This document shows, piece by piece, positions 24,753 through 34,134 of a stretch of DNA of 64,000 nt (positions within the stretch are counted from its first letter, which is position 1; every line of letters starts with the position of its first letter). Position numbers and translations under genes: made by a program. Below the pieces are notes generated by a model. That model was given only the letters and a program-made list of their open reading frames with translations. It made no database searches and was not told the origin of the DNA. Source of the stretch: JBKEDS01 sp047975545 (GTDB taxonomy: Bacteria; Bacteroidota; Bacteroidia; Flavobacteriales; Flavobacteriaceae); contig JBKEDS010000008.1 of assembly GCA_047975545.1 (NCBI GenBank), positions 62,001-126,000 of the forward strand. The letters are read 5' to 3'.

Positions 24753-26885
24753 TTACTCTTGCTCCAAATACTTTTCCATAATGGTCATGGCCGATTTGGC
24801 TATTACCGTTCCGGGGCCAAAAATGGCCGCTACCTTACGTTCCAACAAATAGTTATAGTCCTGCTCGGGTATTACGCCTCCGGCAAATACCATAATATCG
24901 GGGCGGCCTAAGCGCTCCAATTCTTCTATTAATTGCGGAATTAGGGTTTTATGCCCCGCCGCCAAGCTCGATGCACCCACAAAATGCACATCGTTTTCTA
25001 TGGCCTGTTTGGCTACTTCTTCGGGGGTTTGGAACAGAGGGCCCATATCCACATCGAAACCAAGGTCGGCAAAACTGGAAGCCACCACTTTGGCGCCCCT
25101 ATCGTGGCCGTCCTGCCCCATTTTAGCAATCATAACACGGGGTCGGCGTCCTTCTATTTCGGCAAACTTATCGGCCAATTGCTGGGCCTGTTCAAATACG
25201 CTATCGTTTTTCACTTCTTTACTATATACACCACTTATTAATCTGGTATCGGCCTTATGACGACCGAAATGGTTTTCCAAGGCGTCGGATATTTCGCCTA
25301 ATGTAGCAAAATTCTCGGCAGCTTCTACGGCCAGTTCCAACAAATTACCTTTTCCTGTTTCGGCACAATCGGATAAGGCTTTCAATTTATTATCCACAAC
25401 GGCTTGGTTACGTTCGGCTTTCAGCTTATTCAGCCGGGCTATTTGCGATTGGCGCACAACGGTATTATCGACTTCCAGAATTTCAATTTCCGATTTTTCA
25501 TCGGTTTGGAACTTGTTCACGCCCACCAAAATATCCTGTCCGGAATCCAATCGGGCCTGTTTGCGTGCCGACGCCTCCTCGATACGCATTTTAGGTACGC
25601 CCGACTCTATGGCTTTTGCCATACCGCCAAGTTCTTCAACCTCCTCGATAAGTTTCCATGCTTTTTTGGCTATTTCTTGGGTTAGGTATTCCACATAATA
25701 CGAGCCCGCCCATGGGTCCACCGACTTGGTTATTTGGGTTTCCTCCTGAATGTAAATTTGCGTGTTACGGGCTATACGTGCCGAAAAATCGGTGGGCAGG
25801 GCAATAGCCTCGTCCAAGGCATTGGTGTGCAGCGACTGCGTACCACCCAAACCTGCCGCCATAGCCTCGATACAAGTTCTGGCCACGTTGTTAAAAGGGT
25901 CTTGCTCGCTCAAGCTCCAGCCCGATGTTTGGCTGTGCGTGCGCAAGGCCATGGATTTTGGGTTTTGCGGATTAAACTGTTTTATAATTTTTGCCCAAAG
26001 CATACGGGCGGCCCGCATTTTGGCAATTTCCATAAAATGGTTCATGCCCACCGCCCAAAAGAACGACAAGCGGGGCGCAAAGTCGTCTATTTTTAAGCCT
26101 GCCTTTAATCCTGTTCGTATGTATTCCAAACCATCGGCCAAAGTATAGGCCAACTCAATATCGGCCGTAGCCCCGGCTTCCTGCATGTGGTAGCCGCTAA
26201 TGGAAATGGAGTTAAACTTGGGCATATACTTGGTGGTATACTCGAAAATATCGCCAATAATGCGCATGGATGGCAATGGCGGATAAATATAGGTGTTGCG
26301 CACCATAAATTCTTTTAAAATATCGTTTTGTATGGTGCCGCTAAGCTGCTCCAAGGAAACGCCCTGTTTTTTGGCCGCTGCAATATAAAAAGCCATAATG
26401 GGCAGTACGGCACCGTTCATGGTCATGGAAACCGACATTTTATCCAAGGGAATTTGGTCGAATAGAATTTCCATATCCAAAATGGAATCTATGGCAACGC
26501 CTGCCTTGCCCACATCGCCCGTAACACGGGGGTGGTCGGAGTCGTAGCCCCGGTGGGTGGCCAAATCGAAGGCAACCGAAAGCCCTTTTTGCCCAGCGGC
26601 AAGATTACGGCGGTAAAAGGCATTGGATTCCTCGGCGGTTGAAAACCCGGCATACTGCCGTATGGTCCAAGGCCGGGTTACGTACATGGTACTGTAAGGC
26701 CCGCGTAAAAACGGTGGAATACCCGCAGCAAATTGTAAATGCTCGGCATGTTTTATATCGGCTTTTGAAAACTGTTTTTTTACGGGAATGCCTTCCGGCG
26801 TTTCCCAAATATCTTGGCTATCGGAAATTGCAGCCGATGTTTTTGTTGTTGTATCTAATTTTAGATTTGAAAAATCGCGTCTCAT
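24753..26885 (-). CDS. mutB: Methylmalonyl-CoA mutase, large (catalytic) subunit
   Basis: About 710 residues. The N-terminal TIM barrel includes RGPYSTMYVTRPWTIRQYAGF and the substrate-binding blocks SVSMTMNGAVLP and RTHSQTSGWSL. The C-terminal B12-binding domain has DGHDRG (about 592-597), whose His ligates cobalamin. It interconverts succinyl-CoA and (R)-methylmalonyl-CoA. I start at the ATG at 26885, 4 nt after the mutA stop; another ATG 12 nt upstream overlaps that stop. Partner: the MutA-like subunit just upstream. A two-way terminator follows. Confidence 0.96.
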   Translation of the reverse strand: MRRDFSNLKLDTTTKTSAAISDSQDIWETPEGIPVKKQFSKADIKHAEHLQFAAGIPPFLRGPYSTMYVTRPWTIRQYAGFSTAEESNAFYRRNLAAGQKGLSVAFDLATHRGYDSDHPRVTGDVGKAGVAIDSILDMEILFDQIPLDKMSVSMTMNGAVLPIMAFYIAAAKKQGVSLEQLSGTIQNDILKEFMVRNTYIYPPLPSMRIIGDIFEYTTKYMPKFNSISISGYHMQEAGATADIELAYTLADGLEYIRTGLKAGLKIDDFAPRLSFFWAVGMNHFMEIAKMRAARMLWAKIIKQFNPQNPKSMALRTHSQTSGWSLSEQDPFNNVARTCIEAMAAGLGGTQSLHTNALDEAIALPTDFSARIARNTQIYIQEETQITKSVDPWAGSYYVEYLTQEIAKKAWKLIEEVEELGGMAKAIESGVPKMRIEEASARKQARLDSGQDILVGVNKFQTDEKSEIEILEVDNTVVRQSQIARLNKLKAERNQAVVDNKLKALSDCAETGKGNLLELAVEAAENFATLGEISDALENHFGRHKADTRLISGVYSKEVKNDSVFEQAQQLADKFAEIEGRRPRVMIAKMGQDGHDRGAKVVASSFADLGFDVDMGPLFQTPEEVAKQAIENDVHFVGASSLAAGHKTLIPQLIEELERLGRPDIMVFAGGVIPEQDYNYLLERKVAAIFGPGTVIAKSAMTIMEKYLEQE

Positions 26886-26889
26886 AGTT

Positions 26890-28698
26890 CTAAACATTTA
26901 AATTTTTTTCTACTTTTTTCTGAATTTTAGATAGGGTTTGCACAACATCGGATTTTAGGTGTATACAGCCATCTAAACCGGCTTTATTCAAATCGTCTAT
27001 AATATCAACAGGGTTTCCCGCCAACAAAAGTACTTTATCTGCGTTTAACGCCCTAAAGGTTTTAACGAATGTTAGGGCGTGCTGGTCGTAATCGGCATCG
27101 GAACTGCAAATAACCACCACATTGGCATTGGATGTTGCACTGGTTTGGGCGGCTTCTTCGGCACTATTAAAACTTTTTTCTTCTAAAATATTAAATCCTG
27201 AGACCCCGAGAAAATCATAGGCAAAAGCAGCCCGTGCCTTGCGCATGGTTAAATTTCCGAAACTGGTTAAGGCCACAATGGGGCGCTTGCCTGCTTTATC
27301 TGCCAACTGTTCGGTTACTTTTCTAACCGCTTCGATTTCCAAGGTGGCACGGCGTGGCGTTAATAATTTATCGTTGCTTTTTTCGCCTTTGGAAAGGGTT
27401 GAAGCCGCAACGGTTTCCATTAAATTAGGGTATTTGTTTACCCCAACCATGGTTAAGCGCCTTTGGCTGAGCAGTTTTATTTTTTCTTGACGGATTTCGG
27501 CGATTTGTTGCTGAATAATTTTTTCTTCAAAAGCGGTATAAAAGCCGCCTGCTGCTTCAATGGTTTTAAACAATTCCAATGCTTTTTCGGCTATTTGTGC
27601 AGTGGCTTCTTCAATGTAATACGAACCATCGACCGGATTTGCCACTTTGCCGAAATATGATTCTTCTTTTAAAATCGTGGCTATATTGCCCGCTATTCGG
27701 CTTGAAAAATGCGAGGCTTCTTTAAATTCGGCGTCGTAGGCATCGATTAAAACGCCGTCGGCATTGCCCAAAATAGCCGACATGGCTTCGGTCGTAGCCC
27801 GTAGCATATTGGTATGCGCATCGGTAACCGATTTACCCCAAACCGAGGTTTTGGCCATTACGGTATAATTGAAATGGTTAATACCATATATTTTAGCCAC
27901 CGCATGCAATAGGCTGTTAAAGGCACGAAACTTGGCTATTTCGATAAAATATTCGGCACCAATGGCCAATTGGAAATGTAAATTATTGAAAATGGGCGAA
28001 ATGTCGTGGTCGTTTTCCAAGCATTGCTCTACTATGTACACCAAAGCGTTTAGGGTATAAGCAATTTCCTGAACCTGATTGGAACCAGCATCCAGAAACG
28101 GAGCGCCCGAAAGGGTTATGGTTTTAAAATTGGGATACTTTTCGGATAGTTTTGATAAATTTCCCAGAACCTCAAAAACACCCATATCAAGGCTTCCCTT
28201 GGTAACGTAGTTTGGTATCAGGTTTAAATCGATATAACCTTTTAAGTTTTTGTTTTCTTCAATATTTTGTTCGGCAAAAGCAAAAAAATCGGTTGCGAAA
28301 TCGATAATATTTTCGTTTAAAACGAAAGAAACCGCTACGGCATTCAAGTTAATACCATTTAAAAGTTGAGACGCCGAAACGGTTTTATTTATTTCGAAAA
28401 CCAATCCCGTGATGCCTTCCTTAACCGCGCGAAGGGCTTCTTGGTTTCCGTTAACGGCCGATGTTGCCGCTATGCTCCTGTAATTGGTTAGGGCATGGGC
28501 GTTTTGGCCGGTATTATCTAAGTATTGCGGGGTATCTTCGGTGTTGTAGAACGGTTGAAAATTTACACCGTTCAGGTTTTGCCACACCAACTTTCTGCTA
28601 AAGTCCGCCCCCTTTAAATCTGTGGTAGCCTTTTCAATCCATTCGGCCTTTGTTATGGGCTTGAACTCGGAAAAAAGCGCTTTGTTTGTACTGTTCAT
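26890..28698 (-). CDS. mutA: Methylmalonyl-CoA mutase, small subunit
   Basis: About 602 residues, homologous along its length to MutB (TIM-barrel part with LVWQNLNGVNFQPFY, GYIDLNLIPNYVT, VWGKSVTDAHTNMLRATTEAMSA) but without the DGHDRG cobalamin motif in its C-terminal domain, as is normal for the non-catalytic subunit of the heterodimer. I start at the ATG at 28698 (MNSTNKALFSEF); the open frame runs 25 codons further upstream through a hairpin repeat and is not credible there. mutB follows after 4 nt. Confidence 0.93.
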   Translation of the reverse strand: MNSTNKALFSEFKPITKAEWIEKATTDLKGADFSRKLVWQNLNGVNFQPFYNTEDTPQYLDNTGQNAHALTNYRSIAATSAVNGNQEALRAVKEGITGLVFEINKTVSASQLLNGINLNAVAVSFVLNENIIDFATDFFAFAEQNIEENKNLKGYIDLNLIPNYVTKGSLDMGVFEVLGNLSKLSEKYPNFKTITLSGAPFLDAGSNQVQEIAYTLNALVYIVEQCLENDHDISPIFNNLHFQLAIGAEYFIEIAKFRAFNSLLHAVAKIYGINHFNYTVMAKTSVWGKSVTDAHTNMLRATTEAMSAILGNADGVLIDAYDAEFKEASHFSSRIAGNIATILKEESYFGKVANPVDGSYYIEEATAQIAEKALELFKTIEAAGGFYTAFEEKIIQQQIAEIRQEKIKLLSQRRLTMVGVNKYPNLMETVAASTLSKGEKSNDKLLTPRRATLEIEAVRKVTEQLADKAGKRPIVALTSFGNLTMRKARAAFAYDFLGVSGFNILEEKSFNSAEEAAQTSATSNANVVVICSSDADYDQHALTFVKTFRALNADKVLLLAGNPVDIIDDLNKAGLDGCIHLKSDVVQTLSKIQKKVEKNLNV

Positions 28699-28741
28699 AT
28701 TAGTCAAAATATTTAATGTATCTTTTTTTATTGAATGTTTT

Positions 28742-28776
28742 AAAATGGTGGCTTCGACAGGCTCAGCCACCATTTT
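28742..28776. repeat. REP-like hairpin upstream of mutA
   Basis: AAAATGGTGGCT (28742-28753) and AGCCACCATTTT (28765-28776) form a perfect 12-bp stem around TCGACAGGCTC. A related GTGGCTTCGAC sequence lies at 34070-34100 upstream of the carboxyltransferase gene. It sits in the 105-bp gap between the CoA-transferase stop and mutA start and could act as an attenuator or mRNA stabiliser. Confidence 0.75.
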
Positions 28777-28803
28777 GAAGCATTAATTTTAAGCTAAAAA
28801 ACC

Positions 28804-30078
28804 CTATTTTCCGAAACGCTCGAAAATGGCTTTATCCAAATCTTCCCTATGGTCGGGGTGCGCAATATCGCGCAACAATAGCGAGCGTTGGCGTAGGCTT
28901 TTACCGAACAAATCGGCAACACCGTACTCGGTAACCACGTACCGGGCGTGCGCCCTTGTGGTAACAACACCAGCACCCAGTTTTAGGGTTGGCACTATTT
29001 TGGAAAACCCTTTTGCCGTGGCCGCTGGAATGGCAATTATGGGCTTACCACCCTTGGATAGTGCCGCACCGCGCATAAAGTCCATTTGACCACCTACGCC
29101 CGAGAACATTCGGGTACCAATGGAATCGGCACAAACCTGACCCGTAATATCAATTTCTATGGCCGAGTTTATGGCCGTTGCTTTGGGGTTTTGGCGGATA
29201 ACGGCCGTATCGTTAACATAGCTAATATCCATCATTTCAATTTCGGCATTATCATCCATAAAGTCGTATAAACGACGCGTGCCCATGGCAAATCCGGAAA
29301 CAATTTTATTGGGGTTTACTTTCTTTTTAGAACCGTTAACCACGCCTTTTTCAACAAGGTTTACAATACCTTCGGAAAACATTTCGGTATGTACGCCCAA
29401 ATTTTTATGGTTAGTTAAATAGGTTAGTACCGCATTTGGAATACCCCCAATGCCCATTTGAAGGGTGGCGCCATCGTCTATAATCTCGGCAATGTGCTTT
29501 CCTATGGCCTGCTCTATGGGCGAAGGCGCAACGAGCTTCATTTCGTGTATATCCTCATCAACCTCTACGCAGGCCGTAAACTCGCTAATATGCACAATGG
29601 CATCGCCAAAGGTACGGGGCATTTTAGGGTTAATTTGCGCAATTACGGTTTTACCTTCCTTAATGCCCGAAATAACAATATCTACCGAAACGCCAAGCGA
29701 GCAAAACCCGTGCTTATCCGGTGGCGATACGTTTATTAGCACCACATCCAAGGGCATAATGCCTTCGCGGAACAAGCGTGGAATATCGCTTAAAAAAATG
29801 GGAATGTAATCGGCTGTATCGCCAATCATTTTCCTGATATTGGAACCGATAAAAAAGGCGTTGGTATGAAAACTGTCCTTTAGTTCGGGGGCTACATAAC
29901 CACATTCGCCCTCGGTGTGCAGGTGCACGATTTCCACGCCTTTTAATTCGGCCCCTCTGGCTACCATGGCACGGATTAAAGTTTGCGGTGTGGCCGAGCC
30001 GCCTTGGATTAACACCCTGTTTCCTGATTTTATCAGCTTTACGGCTTCTTGGGCCGTCATTTTATTTGGAATATTCAT
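28804..30078 (-). CDS. Acetyl-CoA hydrolase/transferase family CoA-transferase
   Basis: A 424-residue class I-like CoA-transferase of the acetyl-CoA hydrolase/4-hydroxybutyrate CoA-transferase group. GSATPQTLIRAM opens the N-terminal domain; GIGGIPNAVL and LGVHTEMFSEG carry the catalytic glutamate (about E232) that forms the acyl-CoA intermediate; the C-terminal part has GVGGQMDFMRGA and YGVADL. Beside methylmalonyl-CoA mutase and decarboxylase genes the likely reaction is transfer of CoA between propionyl-CoA or acetyl-CoA and succinate, but 4-hydroxybutyrate or acetate are possible substrates. It is in the same leftward series as its neighbours. Confidence 0.88.
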   Translation of the reverse strand: MNIPNKMTAQEAVKLIKSGNRVLIQGGSATPQTLIRAMVARGAELKGVEIVHLHTEGECGYVAPELKDSFHTNAFFIGSNIRKMIGDTADYIPIFLSDIPRLFREGIMPLDVVLINVSPPDKHGFCSLGVSVDIVISGIKEGKTVIAQINPKMPRTFGDAIVHISEFTACVEVDEDIHEMKLVAPSPIEQAIGKHIAEIIDDGATLQMGIGGIPNAVLTYLTNHKNLGVHTEMFSEGIVNLVEKGVVNGSKKKVNPNKIVSGFAMGTRRLYDFMDDNAEIEMMDISYVNDTAVIRQNPKATAINSAIEIDITGQVCADSIGTRMFSGVGGQMDFMRGAALSKGGKPIIAIPAATAKGFSKIVPTLKLGAGVVTTRAHARYVVTEYGVADLFGKSLRQRSLLLRDIAHPDHREDLDKAIFERFGK

Positions 30079-30116
30079 GTTTTGTTTTTTTTCGTTTTTT
30101 AATTATTCTACTATTA

Positions 30117-30240
30117 TTATGTCAAATTAAAACTAACGGATGGGATTGCTTCCTCCGTTGTCGTCGCAATGACGTCATTGCGAGAAGGAGGTACGACGAC
30201 GAAGCAATCTTTATATTAAATTTATAGTTAACATAACACT
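30117..30240 (-). repeat. Palindromic element family A, copy A4
   Basis: A 124-bp copy in inverted orientation: TTATGTCAAATTAAAAC at the left, GGATTGCTTCCTCCGTTG, centre GCAATGACGTCATTGC, and GTTAACATAACACT at the right. Its right end supplies two bases of the stop codon (TAG, 30239-30241) of the decarboxylase beta-subunit gene, so it sits exactly at the gene boundary. Confidence 0.92.
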
Positions 30241-31564
30241 ATCCTAAAAAGCTAAGTATAATACCCGCTGCAATGGCCGAGCCGATTACCCCGGCAACGT
30301 TTGGCGCCATGGCGTGCATGAGCAAATAGTTTTTAGGGTCGGCTTTTAGGCCTTCGGCGTGTACCACCCGGGCGCTATCGGGTACTGCCGAAACCCCGGA
30401 GGCTCCAATAAGGGGATTGATTTTATTATCGCCTTTTAAAAATACGTTCATTAATTTGGCGAACAACAGTCCGCCCATGGTTGCAATAACGAACGATATG
30501 GCACCCAGACAGAAGATTAACATGGAATCCTTTGTAATGAAAATATCGGCTTGGGTAGACGCCCCAACGGTTACCCCAAGCAGAATGGTAACAATATCGA
30601 TTAACTTGGTACGTGCCGTTTCGGCCAAACGCTCGGTCCTGCCGGATTCTTTTAATAAATTGCCAAAAAACAACATACCCAACAAGGGCAAAGCACTTGG
30701 CGAAATAAAGGTGGTTAACAATAAGGCCACTACGGGGAAAATCATTTTTTCCTTTTGCGATACGGCCCTTGGTGGTTTCATTTTAATAACCCGCTCTTTT
30801 TTAGAGGTTAGCAAGCGCATAATGGGCGGTTGTATTACGGGTACCAAGGCCATATACGAATAGGCCGCAATGGCTATGGGGCCAATTAGGTTTTTAACCG
30901 TTGTGCCATCGGGCAAAATGTTAACACCATTGGCCAGTTTGGACGATAGGAATATGGCCGTTGGCCCATCGGCGCCACCGATAATACCAATAGCGCCCGC
31001 TTCGGGCAAACTAAACCCAAGGTACAAAGCGCCCAAAAACGTACCAAAAACGCCAATTTGCGCCGCAGCGCCAAGCAGCATGAGTTTGGGGTTTGCTATA
31101 AGCGACGAGAAGTCGGTCATGGCACCAATGCCCAAGAATATCAAAGGCGGGTAAATACCCTTGACTACCCCAAAGTATAGGTAATTTAATACCGAACCGG
31201 CTTCGTATATACCCGTTTGGTTTCCTATAACAAAAGGGATATTACCAATAATAACCCCCGTGCCAATTGGTATTAATAAAAGTGGTTCGTAATCGAACTT
31301 AATGCCAAGGTATATAAAAATAATGCCTATCACAATCATAATCAGGTTTCCGGAGGTGGCATTGGCAAAACCGGTGTAGGCATAAAATTGCTTTATACCC
31401 TCGACCGCTTCGGCAATAAAACTGTTTTCCTTGGGCACATCAATTTGCGCTGTTGTAGCCGTGGTTGTTGCCACCGCCGCTGTGGCATTGTTGTTTAGCC
31501 CCAAAACCGGACGTATAAAAACGAGTAGCGATAGTACTCCAAATATTAATATTAGTTTTTTCAT
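30239..31564 (-). CDS. Na+-translocating decarboxylase beta subunit (MmdB/OadB)
   Basis: A 441-residue membrane protein with about ten hydrophobic segments. Family signatures are IGAMTDFSSLIANPKLMLLGAAAQIGVFGTF (only part is family-critical), GADGPTAIFLSSKLA, and near the C-terminus GVSAVPDSARVVHAEG and HAMAPNVAGVIGSA. This subunit decarboxylates carboxybiotin and couples it to Na+ export. The N-terminus carries an extra hydrophobic segment and a low-complexity Ala/Thr stretch (TAAVATTTATTAQ). It follows the biotin-carrier and gamma genes in the same direction. Confidence 0.94.
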   Translation of the reverse strand: MKKLILIFGVLSLLVFIRPVLGLNNNATAAVATTTATTAQIDVPKENSFIAEAVEGIKQFYAYTGFANATSGNLIMIVIGIIFIYLGIKFDYEPLLLIPIGTGVIIGNIPFVIGNQTGIYEAGSVLNYLYFGVVKGIYPPLIFLGIGAMTDFSSLIANPKLMLLGAAAQIGVFGTFLGALYLGFSLPEAGAIGIIGGADGPTAIFLSSKLANGVNILPDGTTVKNLIGPIAIAAYSYMALVPVIQPPIMRLLTSKKERVIKMKPPRAVSQKEKMIFPVVALLLTTFISPSALPLLGMLFFGNLLKESGRTERLAETARTKLIDIVTILLGVTVGASTQADIFITKDSMLIFCLGAISFVIATMGGLLFAKLMNVFLKGDNKINPLIGASGVSAVPDSARVVHAEGLKADPKNYLLMHAMAPNVAGVIGSAIAAGIILSFLG

Positions 31565-31624
31565 TTTTTTCTATTTTGAACATTCAAAAGGCGAACTATT
31601 ACCAAACGAATGCCATCCATAATT

Positions 31625-32056
31625 TTACTCCATTTCTACCAAAGTAGCACCTTGCAACACTTGCTGCCCTATCGTAACGCTAACGGCTTTAACCACTCCC
31701 GATGCTTCGGCAACAATATTGTTTTCCATTTTCATGGCTTCGAGTACCAGTAGCACATCGCCTTCTTTTACGGTATCGCCTGCTTTTACGTTAAGCGATA
31801 GTATAACGCCGGGTAGCGGTGCCGTAACCGAACTGTTGGATGCCGTTGGTACGCTCGGGCTTACCTTTACGGGTTGTTGGCCGGTTTCCTTTACGGGACG
31901 GCGCACCAAGGTCGGGGTTTTGGAAACACTAATGTTTTCCTTCATTTTTACGGCGTAATTTGTGCCGTTAACCTCTAAATTTATCGTGTTATCTTCTTGC
32001 GAAAGAATTTTAACGCTATAATTATTTTCGTTTATTTTGAATGTGAAATTTTTCAT
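31625..32056 (-). CDS. Biotin carboxyl carrier subunit (MmdC-like)
   Basis: A 143-residue protein with an N-terminal beta-rich part, a flexible middle (about 50-75, rich in Pro, Thr, Ser and Val) and a C-terminal biotinyl domain with VLEAMKMEN, biotin lysine about K109. It would shuttle CO2 as carboxybiotin between the carboxyltransferase and the membrane beta subunit. It lies 60 nt before the beta gene and 29 nt after the gamma gene. Confidence 0.93.
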   Translation of the reverse strand: MKNFTFKINENNYSVKILSQEDNTINLEVNGTNYAVKMKENISVSKTPTLVRRPVKETGQQPVKVSPSVPTASNSSVTAPLPGVILSLNVKAGDTVKEGDVLLVLEAMKMENNIVAEASGVVKAVSVTIGQQVLQGATLVEME

Positions 32057-32085
32057 GTGTTAATATTTATATTCTTAACATTACG

Positions 32086-32457
32086 CTATAATCTGTTACT
32101 GTACGTTCCGTATATTTTAGAACTCCAAGGCGAATACATTTTCCTAGCCTGTTTAATGGTTAAGATGGCGTTTTCTTTATCGTGCTGCTCGTTTAGGTAT
32201 AGGTGGATTGCCGTTGAAATTGCTGCGGCTACTTCGCCCGTAAATTCTTCTTTTTTCACCTTTACCGAAACCGTTTTAGCGTTTTTATCGCTTTTGGGTT
32301 TTGGTTTAAGCGAATTGTAAAAATCCAGCATTAACGGTAGGCCGAACTTAAAAATAAGGGTTAATAGAACAAGTCCGGAAAACACGATTAACAATCCCGA
32401 AAACAGGATAACGTAGCCTTCGGTTATGGGGTCGGTATATAATAATATGCGTGTCAT
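32086..32457 (-). CDS. Na+-pump decarboxylase gamma subunit (OadG-like)
   Basis: A 123-residue protein with one membrane segment (about 13-40, YVILFSGLLIVFSGLVLLTLIF) and a polar C-terminal part containing EEFTGEVAAAISTAIHLYL, as in OadG/MmdD subunits that hold the complex together. Its ATG overlaps the stop of the carboxyltransferase gene by one base (TAATG), implying coupled translation. Confidence 0.85.
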   Translation of the reverse strand: MTRILLYTDPITEGYVILFSGLLIVFSGLVLLTLIFKFGLPLMLDFYNSLKPKPKSDKNAKTVSVKVKKEEFTGEVAAAISTAIHLYLNEQHDKENAILTIKQARKMYSPWSSKIYGTYSNRL

Positions 32458-34016
32458 TACAATGGAAGGTTTGAGTGTTTTTTAGGCGGGTTTACTTCTT
32501 TTTTATTGGCCAATAATTCCAAAGCCCTAATAATGCGGAAGCGTGTATTTCTGGGTTCGATTACATCGTCTATAAAACCATATTTGGCCGCTACGTAAGG
32601 ATTGGCAAACTTGGTGTTATATTCGTTTTCTTTTTCTTCAATGTAATGTTGTTTTTCCTCGGGGTCTTCAATATTCCGTATGGCAGAACCTTCGAGTACC
32701 TCAACAGCGCCTTTTGCGCCCATTACCGCAATTTCGGCCGTTGGCCAAGCGTAATTTAAATCGCCACGCAATTGTTTACAGCTCATAACATCGTGCGCGC
32801 CGCCATACGACTTGCGCAGCGTAATGGTTACTTTTGGCACGGTTGCTTCGCCGTAAGCGTACAATAATTTGGCGCCGTGCAGAATAATCCCGGCGTACTC
32901 TTGCCCGGTTCCGGGTAAAAATCCGGGCACGTCTACCAAGGTTACCAACGGAATATTAAAGGCGTCGCAAAAGCGTACAAACCGGGCGGCCTTTCGGGAC
33001 GCTTCGCAATCCAAAACACCAGCGTAATATTTGGGCTGATTGGCCACGATACCAACGGAACGCCCATTAAAACGGGCAAACCCCACTACGATATTACGGG
33101 CATAGTTACGGTGTACCTCCAAAAACTCGGCGTTATCGGTTACGGTTGTAATAACATCCAAAATATCGTAAGCCTGATTGGCGCTTTCGGGAATAATAGT
33201 ATTTAAAACATCTTCCAACCTATCAATGGGGTCCGATGTTGTAACGGCCGGTGGCTCCTCCAAGTTATTGGAAGGCAGGTAGCTTAACAATTTTCGGATA
33301 AGCAATAAGTTTTCCTCATCGTTATCGGCCAAAAAGTGGGATACTCCCGACTTTGTTGAATGTATAGTGGCCCCTCCCAGTTGTTCGGTCGTTACCACTT
33401 CGCCCGTAACGGACTGTACCACTTTTGGCCCGGTTACGAACATATAACTGGTTTGGTCGGTCATGATGGTAAAATCGGTTAATGCGGGCGAGTACACGGC
33501 GCCTCCGGCACAAGGCCCCATAATAGACGATATTTGCGGAATTACCCCAGAGGCCATAATGTTACGCTGGAAAATTTCGGCATAACCCGCCAAAGAACGT
33601 ACGCCTTCCTGGATACGGGCGCCGCCACTATCGTTAAGGCCGATAACGGGCGCCCCTATTTTCATGGCCATATCCATGATTTTACAAATTTTAAGGGCAT
33701 AAGTTTCTGAAAGCGAACCACCAAAAACGGTAAAATCTTGCGAAAACACATATACAATACGGCCGTCTATGGTGCCGTGCCCGGTTATTACCCCATCGGA
33801 TAAATAAATTTGTTTGTCCAGCCCGAAGGATTTTGTCCGGTGGGTTACAAACATGTCGAACTCTTCAAAGCTATCGTCGTCCAAAAGAATTTCAATTCTT
33901 TCGCGTGCCGTAAGTTTGCCTTTGGCGTGTTGCGAATCGATACGTTTTTCGCCACCGCCAAGCCTTGCTTTAGCTCTTTTTTCGATAAGCTCGTTAATTT
34001 TATCTTGATTTGCCAT
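32457..34016 (-). CDS. Methylmalonyl-CoA decarboxylase/propionyl-CoA carboxylase carboxyltransferase subunit (MmdA)
   Basis: A 519-residue acyl-CoA carboxyltransferase. The N-terminal crotonase-like half has GGGEKRIDSQHAKGKLTARER and LNDSGGARIQEGV; the C-terminal half has ITLRKSYGGAHDVM and AEIAVMGAKGAVEV. I start at the ATG at 34016 (MANQDKINELIEKR); the frame extends 32 codons upstream through low-quality sequence. Flanked by gamma, biotin and beta subunits and without a biotin carboxylase gene, it fits the alpha subunit of a Na+-pumping methylmalonyl-CoA decarboxylase better than a carboxylase. Confidence 0.94.
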   Translation of the reverse strand: MANQDKINELIEKRAKARLGGGEKRIDSQHAKGKLTARERIEILLDDDSFEEFDMFVTHRTKSFGLDKQIYLSDGVITGHGTIDGRIVYVFSQDFTVFGGSLSETYALKICKIMDMAMKIGAPVIGLNDSGGARIQEGVRSLAGYAEIFQRNIMASGVIPQISSIMGPCAGGAVYSPALTDFTIMTDQTSYMFVTGPKVVQSVTGEVVTTEQLGGATIHSTKSGVSHFLADNDEENLLLIRKLLSYLPSNNLEEPPAVTTSDPIDRLEDVLNTIIPESANQAYDILDVITTVTDNAEFLEVHRNYARNIVVGFARFNGRSVGIVANQPKYYAGVLDCEASRKAARFVRFCDAFNIPLVTLVDVPGFLPGTGQEYAGIILHGAKLLYAYGEATVPKVTITLRKSYGGAHDVMSCKQLRGDLNYAWPTAEIAVMGAKGAVEVLEGSAIRNIEDPEEKQHYIEEKENEYNTKFANPYVAAKYGFIDDVIEPRNTRFRIIRALELLANKKEVNPPKKHSNLPL

Positions 34017-34069
34017 AAGTTTTATTTTACTTATTATTATTTTATTTTTTTTGAAAGTTTTTTTGTTGT

Positions 34070-34100
34070 TGTGGCTTCGACGCGTTTCGACAAGCGCAGC
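34070..34100. repeat. REP-like sequence upstream of mmdA
   Basis: GTGGCTTCGACGCG followed by TTTCGACAAGCGCAGC resembles the hairpin repeat at 28742-28776 (shared GTGGCTTCGAC) but its arms are less perfect. It lies in the short segment between the mmdA start and family A copy A5. Confidence 0.45.
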
Positions 34101-34134
34101 TGCCGATAGCAATTGTTTAAAAATAGATAGAGCA

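Noticed and set aside
28699..28773. N-terminal extension of MutA by 25 codons
   Set aside because: It is encoded by the hairpin repeat; the ATG at 28698 gives the usual family start.
34017..34112. N-terminal extension of the carboxyltransferase by 32 codons
   Set aside because: It runs through REP-like and A+T-rich sequence; family members begin at MANQDK-like residues.
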